The notes beneath the pieces were generated by a model. That model had not been told where the DNA came from and searched no databases. It saw only the letters and a program-made list of their open reading frames with translations. This document shows positions 12,471-21,540 of a DNA stretch of 32,223 nt, one piece after another. Every line of letters begins with the position of its first letter. The stretch's first letter is position 1. A program made the translations under genes and the position numbers. The DNA is taken from IMG/VR virus record IMGVR_UViG_3300042340_000225, positions 1 through 32,223 of that record; one strand, 5' to 3'. The stretch comes from a virus.

Positions 12471-14873
12471 TTTTACTTTGTTCTGTGTGCCTGTAATATC
12501 TGATTCAAGCACAACAACTTGAGACACTGGTATGTTCTGTCCTTGACCTTGTCCTAATGTTGTCAGATCTGTTGTCTGAGCATTGGTATTGGCTGTGAAT
12601 GATGATGCACTGGCACCTGTCAATCCTCCTCCTGTTGCTCCAGCCCCAAGTTGAGGAGGAGATGGTGCTCCAGATGATTGATATTGTTGATTGGCAATTG
12701 CCAAGGCTTGTGTGATTCCAATGATGGATGCTGATGCAATAGCAGCAATACCAGCTGGTGATGGAGGAGGACCAAACTCAGCAATACCTTTCACAATTGC
12801 TGTTGCTGTATCAACACCAACTTGAGCCAATCTGAGAGCCTTGTCTCTGTTGAATTTAGCTCTGTTTATTTTATCCTCTTGAGCAAAGGCTTTCTGTTGA
12901 ATATCATATTTTTGCTTTGCGAATTTCTCCTCAATGGCTTTCTTTTGATCAGCTGATAAATTCTCTTGATTCAATTCAGCTTGCATCTTTGCATCAAGAT
13001 TGGCAAGATCCTCATCTCTGTTTGCCTTGATTGAATTTAATCTTGCATTATCAATCTCATTGAATAACTCATTGATTGTTTTGAGTTTGTTCAGAGCTTC
13101 CTGTACATTGTCAATCATACTTTGAGCTTTGTCAAGATTAGCCTGGAGATTCTTTTGCCTTTGCTCAGCAAGCAAGGCCTCTGATGCTCTCATTAAATCA
13201 ATGCTTGAAAGTTGAGCCGTTTCAACTTTCTTGATTCTTTTTAATGCAAGACTTTCAACTCTGTCCTCTCTGACAATTTGTTTATCATCAAGAGCTTTCA
13301 AATCTTTTGCCAATGTTTCTCTTATTTCCTTCTCAAGCTCTGCCTTTCCTTTTCCATCTTTTAGATCTTTGATTCTATTCTCAGCATCAAAAATTAATTT
13401 TTTCCTTTGTCTCTCAATATCATCCTCAATCTGTTTGATGTTTTCCTCTTCAATTTGCCTATTGTAGTCAATTATTTCTTTTTTAGTTGCAACTCTTTTA
13501 TTGTTAATTTTCTCCTCTTCTTGAAATACTTTGAAACTTTTTTCAGTTTGATCAATCAATGCTTGATCTGCCTTTGTAATACCATCAATTTGCTTGATCT
13601 CTTCTTTTGCAGTATTGATTCTTTCTTGTGTACGCTTTGCTTGTCTTTCTAAAAAAATTAATTGCTGTTCATTTTTTAATGGGTCTTGCTCAAGTAGTTG
13701 CCTTTCTTTTTCAATAGCTTGTCTCTCTTTTTGCAATTGTAACTCCTCAATAAGAATTGTCTGAAATTTACTGGCTCTCAATGACTCAGCTGCATTGATT
13801 CTTGCTCTTGCCTCAGCAAGTTTAATATTCAAAGCAACAGCTGTGTTCAATTCAGCAATTGATAACTTTTCAGCATTGACATTCTTTAATAAATCAGGAT
13901 ATTGTTTCTGTAATTCAGCAACAGCTTTATTCTTTTGATCCCTTGTCAAGGTCTCATCTTTCAAAGTCTTTTGCAACTTGTCCAATGCACTCAACTCATT
14001 TGCTGCATTTTCAATTGCTTGTTCAGCAATCTTATTGGATTGATCCTGTGCCTTTGAGTAATCATTCACAGAATCTGTTGCCTCATCAAATGCTCCAGCA
14101 AGATATGCAATTCCAGCCGCAACAGCTCCAATACCTGTTGCTACAATGGCACCTTTCAAAAACTTGAATGATGTTGCTGTCTGATCAACACTTGCTCCAA
14201 ATAATTTCATGACAGCTGTTGATGCAATTGTTGCTCCTTGATTGACTTTTTGAAATACAGCATTCTGACTGATTGCTTTTCCAAGATCAACCTCTGCTAA
14301 TCTCCTCAACTGAATTCCAAGGATGGCATCCTTTTGCAGATTGTTTGCAATAATTTGAACTGAATTGACCAATCCTTGAGCTGCCTGGAGCTTGACCATT
14401 GTCTGGACCAAAGCCTCTGATTCCACACCTGTCAATGCAATGGCTGATTGAACTCCCTGGAATGCAGCTGCTCCTGTCTCAATTCCAGCAAGAGCTGTGT
14501 CCAGTTTCACTGTGTCTGATGCAAGTGCCGTTGTTGCTGCTCTCAGATCACCAATGGTGTCCTTTAGCTCACCAGCATTCTGAATGGCTTGTTGACCAAC
14601 AGGTGATGTCTGACCAGCTTGTGCTGCCAAGGTTTGGTATTCCTTCATGAGCTTGGTCATGTCTCGCATGCTCAAGCCACCAGCCTCAAGTCTCTCATTG
14701 AGCTCCTGGAGCTTGGCCTCGAATTGGTCCATTCCTCCCTGTTGAGAGGCTGTTGTCTGAGTCTCTTTGAGATCTTTGTTCAAAGACTGAACAGCCTGGT
14801 CAAAGTTCTGAACATCCTGGACAGAGTTGCCTGTGTCAACTCTCAGTGTGAATACCGCTTGCTTGTCTGCCAT
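12444..14873 (-). CDS. tail tape measure protein
   Basis: The 809-residue protein is the tape measure, which sets tail length and passes through the tail tube. It is nearly all helical coiled coil rich in A, Q, E, K and L. A hydrophobic block occurs near residues 240-265 (KGAIVATGIGAVAAGIAYLA) and another near 700, as usual for membrane-active parts of tape measures. A glycine- and serine-rich stretch follows near 740-770. At about 1.5 angstroms per residue the tail would be roughly 120 nm. It has an ATG at 14873 and overlaps the convergent plus-strand gene by 27 bases at its end. Unusually, it lies after the fibre-like genes and before the head genes. Confidence 0.92.
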   Translation of the reverse strand: MADKQAVFTLRVDTGNSVQDVQNFDQAVQSLNKDLKETQTTASQQGGMDQFEAKLQELNERLEAGGLSMRDMTKLMKEYQTLAAQAGQTSPVGQQAIQNAGELKDTIGDLRAATTALASDTVKLDTALAGIETGAAAFQGVQSAIALTGVESEALVQTMVKLQAAQGLVNSVQIIANNLQKDAILGIQLRRLAEVDLGKAISQNAVFQKVNQGATIASTAVMKLFGASVDQTATSFKFLKGAIVATGIGAVAAGIAYLAGAFDEATDSVNDYSKAQDQSNKIAEQAIENAANELSALDKLQKTLKDETLTRDQKNKAVAELQKQYPDLLKNVNAEKLSIAELNTAVALNIKLAEARARINAAESLRASKFQTILIEELQLQKERQAIEKERQLLEQDPLKNEQQLIFLERQAKRTQERINTAKEEIKQIDGITKADQALIDQTEKSFKVFQEEEKINNKRVATKKEIIDYNRQIEEENIKQIEDDIERQRKKLIFDAENRIKDLKDGKGKAELEKEIRETLAKDLKALDDKQIVREDRVESLALKRIKKVETAQLSSIDLMRASEALLAEQRQKNLQANLDKAQSMIDNVQEALNKLKTINELFNEIDNARLNSIKANRDEDLANLDAKMQAELNQENLSADQKKAIEEKFAKQKYDIQQKAFAQEDKINRAKFNRDKALRLAQVGVDTATAIVKGIAEFGPPPSPAGIAAIASASIIGITQALAIANQQYQSSGAPSPPQLGAGATGGGLTGASASSFTANTNAQTTDLTTLGQGQGQNIPVSQVVVLESDITGTQNKVKLQEAKTSF
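12449..12466. terminator. hairpin at the convergent ends of tape measure and sugar transferase genes
   Basis: AAGAGG (12449-12454) and CCTCTT (12461-12466) pair over 6 bases with a 6-base loop. On the minus strand the stem is followed by TTTAAG, a short U-run, so weak termination after the tape measure is possible. On the plus strand the following GTAATTTTAC is a poorer tract. The structure lies inside both coding ends. Confidence 0.4.
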
Positions 14874-15124
14874 TATTCAAAAGGTGGTGGTGTTGGTTTA
14901 GGTTCATAAGGAATTAAGTCAATGTCTTTAACCCACATAAAGTCAGGATTAACACACTGCTCCATTTCCTCAACTGATATAACCCAATTATCATTGGCAT
15001 CTTGAATAGGATTAAAATATGAGTCAGGTGCATACCATTGACCGACTAATTCGTCTTTTTGTACCTCAGTCAATAGTCCGACATAGGTAGCTTTTTGTTC
15101 TGTTGTTAAATCTGTTAGTTTCAT
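14873..15124 (-). CDS. small tail-region accessory protein
   Basis: The protein has 83 residues, with an N-terminal helix (LTDLTTEQKATYVGLLTEVQ) and then a compact aromatic region (QWYAPDSYFNPIQDANDNW) ending in a proline-rich tail (PYEPKPTPPPFE). I associate this type with the end of fibre modules in phages of Bacteroidota, where it stays unassigned; a fibre chaperone or attachment piece is possible. Together with the next gene it has more CG dinucleotides than most of the genome, so both may have arrived as one exchanged module. Confidence 0.72.
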   Translation of the reverse strand: MKLTDLTTEQKATYVGLLTEVQKDELVGQWYAPDSYFNPIQDANDNWVISVEEMEQCVNPDFMWVKDIDLIPYEPKPTPPPFE

Positions 15125-15133
15125 ATATTAGTG

Positions 15134-15943
15134 TTAAACTTGACGGGCTAACGTGGTGTTAAATGCTTGTACGGCTATTCTGAGATTAGCAGCTTCTGTT
15201 GCTGTTAATGAAGCATCAAAGATAGCTGAAAAAGCATATCTTAAATTGGTTGGTAATAATAAACTTCCGTTTCTATTTAAACCACCTATATAAACATTTC
15301 CATTGTAAAATGTTCCTATACTCACTGTTCCTGTTACAACTTGAGAACCATTTTTGTAAACAGTTACAGTAGATGAATTTTTAACACCAGTATAAAAACC
15401 TAATCCATTTGTATCTGGAAATAAACCAACATTAGGAGCAGTCCAAGCACCTACATTAGTTCCGAAAATTGAACTTTTTACAGCTAAATACCAATTAGAA
15501 TTATTATCTGCTCCAAAATCTACTCCTCCAGCTGTGTATTGGTTTGTATATAATGCAGCGCTAAAATTATTAACTGAAGTGATTTGAGTTGTCATATTAA
15601 ACCCAGTGTTACCATATGAATTAACTCCATTTCCTTTAACTCCATTAGCATCCCAAGTCCAACCACCAACCCAACTAATTTGAAATTGAGCTGTATTTTT
15701 AAGATTAAAACTTGTTGAAGTAGAAGTACCACCAACATACGGATGTATCATTTTTGCTTTTGTCCAAAGTGAATATCCTTTCAAATCAACTACTAATTGA
15801 TTAATAGCGCTTTGTTGAGTAGGATCTGTAATTGAAGCTGCTGTTATGAATGCTTGTGCATCTGGATCAACTGCTCCTCCTGATGCACTCCTTGCTAAAA
15901 TTCCGTGTGTTGCTAAAAACATACTATTTCCGTAACCTATCAT
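15134..15943 (-). CDS. tail fibre or receptor-binding protein with lectin-like domain
   Basis: The 269-residue protein begins with a short glycine-rich head and a conserved attachment-like helix region (DPDAQAFITAASITDPTQQ, then YSLWTKAKMIHPYVGG). It continues with a beta-sandwich (NFSAALYTN, YLAVKSSIF, GFYTGVKNSSTVTVYKNG, NGNVYIGGLNRNG) similar to concanavalin/LamG-type lectin folds. This should bind glycans on the host surface. I start it at ATG 15943, which overlaps the previous stop as ATGA; the frame extends to a TTG at 15955. The 14881-15960 segment has about 12 CG per kb against 0-5 around it, a sign of recent replacement, as expected for a host-range gene. Confidence 0.75.
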   Translation of the reverse strand: MIGYGNSMFLATHGILARSASGGAVDPDAQAFITAASITDPTQQSAINQLVVDLKGYSLWTKAKMIHPYVGGTSTSTSFNLKNTAQFQISWVGGWTWDANGVKGNGVNSYGNTGFNMTTQITSVNNFSAALYTNQYTAGGVDFGADNNSNWYLAVKSSIFGTNVGAWTAPNVGLFPDTNGLGFYTGVKNSSTVTVYKNGSQVVTGTVSIGTFYNGNVYIGGLNRNGSLLLPTNLRYAFSAIFDASLTATEAANLRIAVQAFNTTLARQV

Positions 15944-16206
15944 AATACTAAACAAACTGATCCTGATGTTAATTTAACACCACTAAATTTCTGTCCATCT
16001 GTTGGTCTGATGATTGCTCCAGCTTTCACAGCTGTTCCTGTGGCTGCAATGTAACTTGATTTCACATCAACTCCTCCAATCTTAATGGCGTTGAATACTG
16101 TGTCCTCAAGCACCACAATGACATCATGCAAAGTAGTTTTTTCAGTTGTATTGTTAACAATGAATGTTCCTTGATTAGCTACTAAAATCTCATTAACTGT
16201 ACTCAT
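15940..16206 (-). CDS. small beta-rich virion protein, unknown function
   Basis: The 88-residue protein has a beta-strand pattern with few charges (NQGTFIVNNTTEKTTLHD, then AIIRPTDGQKFSGVKLTSG). It looks like a small decoration or fibre-linked protein. It belongs to a kind I have seen beside fibre genes in phages of Bacteroidota. It is 12 bases downstream of the fibre-domain gene and its stop overlaps the fibre-like start (ATGA), so the three are probably translated together. Confidence 0.7.
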   Translation of the reverse strand: MSTVNEILVANQGTFIVNNTTEKTTLHDVIVVLEDTVFNAIKIGGVDVKSSYIAATGTAVKAGAIIRPTDGQKFSGVKLTSGSVCLVL

Positions 16207-16218
16207 TTTATTTTTATT

Positions 16219-16680
16219 TTACGTTGTTATATCACCAGCAAGAGCCCACTCATTTGATCCTATCTTGATCAAGGAGGCCTCTGCATATTGTGCTGAAAGT
16301 TTTGTCTTGCCACCAGAGGATCTTAATGTGACTCCTCCTGATGTTGTCACTGTTGTCTGACCAGCTCCATATTGAATCAACAAGATCTGTGTTCCTATTG
16401 GAAAGTTCACTGATGATTCAGCTGGCACTCTCAAGTCATTGGCTCCAGCATTTGTCAACTTAAGCAACTTGCCAGCATCACTGAGTTGCAATGTTGTCAA
16501 GGCAGCTGTGTATTCTGTGATGTTCAGAGCATAGGTCTTGATTGCCTCTCTGATCTGAGCTCCTGTCATTTTTCTTGAGACATACACACCAGCTGAGACA
16601 TATTGCTCAATTTCAATGATGTCATTATCAGCAAAGGTGCTGGTTGCTAAGGATGTTAAATCTTGAATCTTTACTCCCAT
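16219..16680 (-). CDS. fibre-like structural protein with phage beta module
   Basis: The protein has 153 residues. The N-terminus (KIQDLTSLATSTFADNDIIE) resembles the collar of fibre proteins. The second half has a well-known beta module: LQLSDAGKLLKLTNAGANDL, VPAESSVNFPIGTQILLIQY, GAGQTTVTTSGGVTLRSSGG and a closing LIKIGSNEWALAGD. This module occurs in many phage tail fibres and likely forms trimers. Its start overlaps the stop of the large tail protein (TAATG). It could be a short fibre or an adaptor carrying the lectin-like protein encoded next. Confidence 0.75.
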   Translation of the reverse strand: MGVKIQDLTSLATSTFADNDIIEIEQYVSAGVYVSRKMTGAQIREAIKTYALNITEYTAALTTLQLSDAGKLLKLTNAGANDLRVPAESSVNFPIGTQILLIQYGAGQTTVTTSGGVTLRSSGGKTKLSAQYAEASLIKIGSNEWALAGDITT

Positions 16681-19040
16681 TATGCTTGAATTTCTCTGAT
16701 GGTGCCATCCTGTGTGATCCTTATTTCATCATCCTGTGTGAATCTTGTCTCAGGATCAGTATATGGATCATAAGGAGGCACAACCGTTGTTGTTTGTATT
16801 CCCTCTCCTTGTATTATGCGAATCAGTTCTATTTGTGTACTGGTGTTTTTTCCGCTGTCATAATCACTAACTTTCTGTAATCTGTACACAACACCATCAA
16901 TGTTGATTAAGTTTCTGAAATCAAGAGAATTGATGTGCTCTGGTGCAAGCATAGCATATGCCCCTAATTGCTTGCCATATCTGCTCACAAGTTCCTTGAT
17001 GAATCTCTCATGATACATGTACAAATTGTTGGTTGTGTATACTGATGTGGACCAGAATACATAATCAGGCACTCCAAAATTGAAATCAAAGGAAGGAGAA
17101 TCAAGAGAATCAAGATGGCCCACATATGGATATGATGTCTCATTGCTGTCAACACCATTCTCATCCCTGTGTTCCCAGACTCCAGATCTCAATCCACCAA
17201 GTTGCACAATGAATGGCTTGCCTTTTTTCTTTTCAACTAAGCTGGTGCCATCCTCATTGAATTTCACCTGGAATGTTCTTGGTACAATCAGATCAGTGAA
17301 TGATGATGGTGAATCCTCTGGTATCCTTGCCAATAACTTTTGGCTAAATGGCAACTTGAATTCTGTATCATCCACAGCAAATTGACTCTGAGATTGGACC
17401 AAGAATTGGCCATATTGTTTCTGAACATCATCAGTATATCTTGTATTCCAATAATCATCATCCTCCTCAAAATTGAACTTGTAATTCTTAGCACTAAAAT
17501 TGATTGTAGGTGTCACTGTGATATCTTTTCTCCTGTCAATCAGATGGCTCCAATCAAGAGCATCTCCAGATGAGTTGTAAAAATCAGCCAAGGGCTCAAT
17601 CTCCAGGAAGGAAGGTGAGGCCGTTGCTGGTTTCACATACAGATTGAATGCTGTAATCAAACCCTTAAAAAACACATCACATGTCATGTCTGGCAAGAAT
17701 GCACTCAGCTCAACTGTCCCTCCAGCACTCAAGGTCTGAGTATCTCTTGTGATGTTCAGATCAGCTGTGTTGCTCACAATCTCTGTTGTGATTCCTTGCA
17801 AGCCTGATGCTCCTCCAATAACTTGTGGCTCAATCAACAGATATGCAACTCTGAATGTCAGAGTATCATTGATGAGCATGTTCACTTGCCTTGTGTAATC
17901 AAAGGTATATGTCAGAGAGTATCCTGTTGTGTTGCCCTCAAGAACTCCCTGGTATATGATATCTCCAGAGAGAGGAATGCCATTCTTGAATATCAGCAAT
18001 TGCACTCTGTAATTTCCATACATCACTGTGCCTCCTGTTGACCAAGTGATGTCATGATCACCAGCATAGTTGATTGTGAACAATCCCTCTGTTGCTGAGA
18101 CAAATTGCATTGGAGCTGTTGTCTGAATCTGTCCAAGATTGTCCTGGTTGACAGATCCATCATAATCATCAAACAAAGTCAGATCATTGAGAAACCAAAC
18201 TCCAGAGCCATATCCTTGTGTTGTGCCCTTGATGATAGCTCCTGATCCAGCATTGTTCTGCTCTGTTGTGAATGCTGAGTCATTGTTGCTCTGTGTTGAG
18301 TCAATGGTTGGCAGATCTCCTCCAGGATAGGCCATCAACAATCTCTTGAACAATTGGCTCTCAAGAAATGTGCTAGACCATTTGATGCCAGCATATGCAA
18401 ATGCCTTCTCAAGGATCTCATAAACGAAAACTTGAGGAGGGATGTGCTCAACACCAAACGTGGATGGCGTTGGTCTTGTGTACCCGTAATCAATCAAGCC
18501 GTAGTAATAACCTCGGCCATCCCAGTCTGGTGAATTGTACACATATGCTGGTGAGCCATTCAGCTCAATCAATCCACTCCATGAATTCTGTTGGTTGGTC
18601 AATGTCATGGCATGGTTGTATTCTGACCATCCAAGCTCATTAATCTTAATCTTTGCAAGCCTGGAGATATAGTCAATTGTGTCACTCACAAGAGTCACAT
18701 CAAAGGACCAAACTCCATTGCTCAACTTGCACTCCATGAGCTGAGCCACTCCATTGAATTCAAGCAAGCCATTCTGATAATACCTTGCACTTGCCTTGAT
18801 GCTTGGATCAAAGTCAATGAAATCACTCTCATCATCAGAGATCTTGTCAATGGATGACAATGTGAACACTGACAACATAAGCTCATAATTTCTCCTTGTT
18901 CCTGGCAAGGTGATTGTCTTTGACTTGTTGCCCTTCCTTGCTGTCAGATCCTTGATGTCACTGATGTTGAATGTCAGTGGAAATGGGATGCCATGATCCA
19001 GGTCAACAAGCCTGTCATTTATGTATAATTCTCCAGCCAT
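16680..19040 (-). CDS. large tail protein, baseplate or tail-tip component
   Basis: The protein has 786 residues. The first 130 (LYINDRLVDLDHGIPFPLTF, then ARKGNKSKTITLPGTRRN) show a pattern I know from large tail-tip proteins of phages in Bacteroidota. The middle is rich in beta-strands with aromatic and glycine residues. The C-terminus has repeats of DPYTDPETRFTQDDEIRITQ type. It probably forms the hub or central tip through which DNA exits. The gene is extreme in CpG: 16855-17621 and 17624-18424 contain no CG at all. It overlaps the next upstream gene's stop by one base. Confidence 0.72.
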   Translation of the reverse strand: MAGELYINDRLVDLDHGIPFPLTFNISDIKDLTARKGNKSKTITLPGTRRNYELMLSVFTLSSIDKISDDESDFIDFDPSIKASARYYQNGLLEFNGVAQLMECKLSNGVWSFDVTLVSDTIDYISRLAKIKINELGWSEYNHAMTLTNQQNSWSGLIELNGSPAYVYNSPDWDGRGYYYGLIDYGYTRPTPSTFGVEHIPPQVFVYEILEKAFAYAGIKWSSTFLESQLFKRLLMAYPGGDLPTIDSTQSNNDSAFTTEQNNAGSGAIIKGTTQGYGSGVWFLNDLTLFDDYDGSVNQDNLGQIQTTAPMQFVSATEGLFTINYAGDHDITWSTGGTVMYGNYRVQLLIFKNGIPLSGDIIYQGVLEGNTTGYSLTYTFDYTRQVNMLINDTLTFRVAYLLIEPQVIGGASGLQGITTEIVSNTADLNITRDTQTLSAGGTVELSAFLPDMTCDVFFKGLITAFNLYVKPATASPSFLEIEPLADFYNSSGDALDWSHLIDRRKDITVTPTINFSAKNYKFNFEEDDDYWNTRYTDDVQKQYGQFLVQSQSQFAVDDTEFKLPFSQKLLARIPEDSPSSFTDLIVPRTFQVKFNEDGTSLVEKKKGKPFIVQLGGLRSGVWEHRDENGVDSNETSYPYVGHLDSLDSPSFDFNFGVPDYVFWSTSVYTTNNLYMYHERFIKELVSRYGKQLGAYAMLAPEHINSLDFRNLINIDGVVYRLQKVSDYDSGKNTSTQIELIRIIQGEGIQTTTVVPPYDPYTDPETRFTQDDEIRITQDGTIREIQA

Positions 19041-20239
19041 CAGTTCAGTTGTGATGTGTATGAATATGTCCTCTCAATGGTGATCTGCTCTTGAATCAAA
19101 CCATCTCTCCTCCTTGTCTTGAATTGATATGAGCTGTTGGTGATGTTCACCGGCTCGAATTCTGTACCATTCTCTTGCTCAAGATACACAACAGGTGATT
19201 CATACAAGTTCCTGACAAGCCATTGCTGTACCTCTTGACTGATCCAATCACTGTTGAGAATCAGCTGATCTGTTGCCCTCTTGGCAAAGGTAACTCTCTC
19301 ACCTTGATATGTGGGATAAATATATGATGTATTGTCCCAGACTCCTCTTTCTCTCTGATATCCAAAGCTCTCAACATTGGTTGAATCAACAGATACCAAG
19401 GTGAATGTGAATGAATCCCACATGCCGAACTTGTTCAGCCAGTGTAATCTCTTGGTATCATATCTGTGACATTCAAGATCAATATCAATTCTGAATGCCT
19501 CTGATGCTCCAGAATATGCACCCCCTCCTGTTGGCCTTGCCTCAATTGTGTAATATGCAGCCGCATCAAAGTTGCCCTGTGTTATGCTTGTGTTGGCAAT
19601 GATGGTTGATGGTGATGCATCAAATACAATGAAATTGCTCAAGGTAACTGAGACAAGATCTGTTGCAATCTGAGATCCTGAGCTGTTGTATATTCTGACT
19701 CTGAGATTCATCCCTGTGTCATCACAGATGATTCCCAAGAATATTCTCTCAGCAAGGCCACAATAATATCTCTTGGCTCTTGGCCATGATGTCATGAACA
19801 ATATTGGAGAGACATTGCTGTTGGTATCTGCATTGTAGTTGAGATAATCAAAGTCAATCCATTCTTGATTTCTAAATGATCCATTGAATGCATACAATGT
19901 TGCACTTGTATCACTGGCTTGAGTTGTCGGAGTTGCTCCATATTTCTCATATACAATGATGTAATATTCATTTATGGCTGAATCATAGAATGTTGTCAAT
20001 GTGCCATCCACAATCAAAGGGCTTGACAATGTTGATGACAAGATACCAGAACAATCAAACTTGCTCAAGGTGTTGAATTGTCTGAACACCTGATGTGTTG
20101 AATGCAATGATCCATTCACATACACCTCAACAATGAATGAGAAATTAGGTTGCCCTGTCTCATCTGATGAGAATGTGAACATCAAAGGATTGCCAGCTGA
20201 GCTGTATTTCTGTGGCTCATCATATATTGTTATTGCCAT
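19040..20239 (-). CDS. tail protein, distal-tail-like
   Basis: The 399-residue protein is beta-rich, with ITIYDEPQKYSSAGNPLMFT at the N-terminus, a carbohydrate-module-like middle, and a C-terminal part with EPVNITNSSYQFKTRRRDGL followed by QEQITIERTYSYTSQ. I recognise the end pattern from tail proteins next to the large tip protein in phages of Bacteroidota, which fits a distal tail or baseplate ring protein. It overlaps the tail-completion gene by 10 bases and the large tip gene by one. No enzymatic motif is visible. Confidence 0.68.
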   Translation of the reverse strand: MAITIYDEPQKYSSAGNPLMFTFSSDETGQPNFSFIVEVYVNGSLHSTHQVFRQFNTLSKFDCSGILSSTLSSPLIVDGTLTTFYDSAINEYYIIVYEKYGATPTTQASDTSATLYAFNGSFRNQEWIDFDYLNYNADTNSNVSPILFMTSWPRAKRYYCGLAERIFLGIICDDTGMNLRVRIYNSSGSQIATDLVSVTLSNFIVFDASPSTIIANTSITQGNFDAAAYYTIEARPTGGGAYSGASEAFRIDIDLECHRYDTKRLHWLNKFGMWDSFTFTLVSVDSTNVESFGYQRERGVWDNTSYIYPTYQGERVTFAKRATDQLILNSDWISQEVQQWLVRNLYESPVVYLEQENGTEFEPVNITNSSYQFKTRRRDGLIQEQITIERTYSYTSQLN

Positions 20240-20760
20240 GTTTTTGTGTTTTTAGTGAATGTGATATCAAAGAGCAAGCCTGTCACTGTTGCCAGATCAG
20301 AGGCAATTCTCTCAAGATAATCATCAGTGATTGTGCTTGTTGTTATGTTCCTTGGTCTGAGCCCTGATGTTGTTTTCATATGGCTTGCTATTGCATAGGC
20401 CTGTGACATCTCCATGCCCTTCCATTGCTGGATGGCTCTTGCATGATTCGAGCTCACTCCAGGATATTGGAATGAATATGGAGTATCATATAAACTCTTG
20501 CCAACAGGATTGACACCCTCATCAATGTACTTGTAATAATCATCAGCTTGAATCTCAAAGCTCAATTGACCTGTTGGAAAGTAAACAACTGACTGAGCCA
20601 AGGCTCCTGTGTTTCTCGCCTTGCTGGAGATTGTCTCTCTCAGATCCTCTGTGACCTTGTTGGCAAGATCAAGAATGAATCTCTCATATGCATTTGCTGG
20701 CTGAGATCCATCACTCTCAGAGACACCAAACTGGTCAAGAAAGTCAAATTCATCAGCCAT
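20230..20760 (-). CDS. HK97 gp10-like tail completion protein
   Basis: The protein has 176 residues. The pattern fits gp10-like neck or tail-completion proteins: an N-terminal helix (AYERFILDLANKVTEDLRET), TGALAQS, the strand-turn YYKYIDEGVNPVGKS, an AIQQWKGME helix, IASHMKTTSGLRPRNI and a C-terminal helix pair. In other phages these bind at the head-tail joint. Here the gene lies with the tail genes next to TerL, apart from the portal and connector. The start ATG lies within the end of a 38-residue ORF. Role moderately sure from pattern only. Confidence 0.68.
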   Translation of the reverse strand: MADEFDFLDQFGVSESDGSQPANAYERFILDLANKVTEDLRETISSKARNTGALAQSVVYFPTGQLSFEIQADDYYKYIDEGVNPVGKSLYDTPYSFQYPGVSSNHARAIQQWKGMEMSQAYAIASHMKTTSGLRPRNITTSTITDDYLERIASDLATVTGLLFDITFTKNTKTWQ

Positions 20761-20869
20761 GCTCTTTGTTTAATATGCGTTTTTGTTCATCAGCAATTTT
20801 AAAGTAATTCATCCAGAACAATGTTTTCACATATGGCTGTTTTGTAATTCCTTCCACACTGCATCCCAT
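20753..20869 (-). CDS. 38-aa ORF overlapping the chaperone-like gene
   Basis: This frame starts at ATG 20869, preceded by a purine-rich AAGAGAG, and overlaps the last 43 bases of the chaperone-like gene in the -1 frame. It ends at 20755-20753, overlapping the next start by 8 bases. It fills the 66-base gap that would otherwise separate these genes. The product (VKTLFWMNYFKIADEQKRIL in its middle and end) looks like real protein. In many siphophages a -1 frameshift here makes an extended tail chaperone; no clear slippery heptamer is visible, so independent initiation is simpler. Confidence 0.5.
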   Translation of the reverse strand: MGCSVEGITKQPYVKTLFWMNYFKIADEQKRILNKEHG

Positions 20870-21540
20870 CTCTCTTGATAATCTATGGATGATTCCTGTC
20901 CAGAGATACCAATCTGAATCCTGAGCTCTTGCTCCAGAATCATCTTCTGCATCTTCATCCTCGCTATCTGTATGCCCAAAATAGCGAGCTTCCGCTCTTG
21001 CAATCTGTCCAAAAAAAAAGCGTAGAAATTCAAGAACTCATCACCAGGAAAATGCTCTCTGAATATCAGATATCTCTTTTCATTAGGATTGAGCACTCTG
21101 CCTCTCTCATCCTCCTGGCAATACTCCATGCCATCCTCAACATACATGATTGATAATGGAGCCCATGGATCAGCACTGATATCCTCAATCAGTTTCAAGT
21201 CAATGATCTGACCTGTTGTGACATGGGAAAAGTTTTTCTCAAGCCTGTACTTTTGGCCCTGGATCTCAATGACCTCCTCTGGCTCTTTCTGTTGGTATTG
21301 GCTGATGATTGTGAATATATGCTTGCTGGCCTCCATGATTGAATCAGGAACAGCCTTCTTGACTTTGTTCACTGGCAACCTTGAGAATATGCTCACAACT
21401 TGACAATGGAATTCAAGTATCTCTGTAAGTGACCTCTCGTTAATGGTTGATAGTGTGTCACTTACCATGAGCCACTTGTACATCATATCAGCCCCACATT
21501 CCTTGATGCTTGCTGGTAGTTTTATGTTGAAATCTTTCAT
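20827..21540 (-). CDS. tail assembly chaperone-like protein
   Basis: The protein has 237 residues from the ATG at 21540, which overlaps the TerL stop as ATGA; an upstream ATG at 21594 would force a 58-base overlap and is unlikely. It is mainly helical. Segments such as FSHVTTGQIIDLKLIEDI near 124-141, WAPLSIMYVEDG, a helix with YLIFREHFPGDEFLNFYAFF, and a basic helical end resemble tail assembly chaperones of phages in Bacteroidota, which coat the tape measure during tail building. A small ORF in the -1 frame follows, like the G/GT arrangement elsewhere. The role is inferred. Confidence 0.58.
   Translation of the reverse strand: MKDFNIKLPASIKECGADMMYKWLMVSDTLSTINERSLTEILEFHCQVVSIFSRLPVNKVKKAVPDSIMEASKHIFTIISQYQQKEPEEVIEIQGQKYRLEKNFSHVTTGQIIDLKLIEDISADPWAPLSIMYVEDGMEYCQEDERGRVLNPNEKRYLIFREHFPGDEFLNFYAFFLDRLQERKLAILGIQIARMKMQKMILEQELRIQIGISGQESSIDYQERWDAVWKELQNSHM

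Noticed and set aside
20827-20900. Programmed -1 frameshift fusing chaperone-like gene and small ORF
   Set aside because: No X-XXY-YYZ heptamer is seen in the overlap (the nearest is TTACAAAAC, which pairs poorly in the P site), and the small ORF has its own start. Kept as an ORF only.
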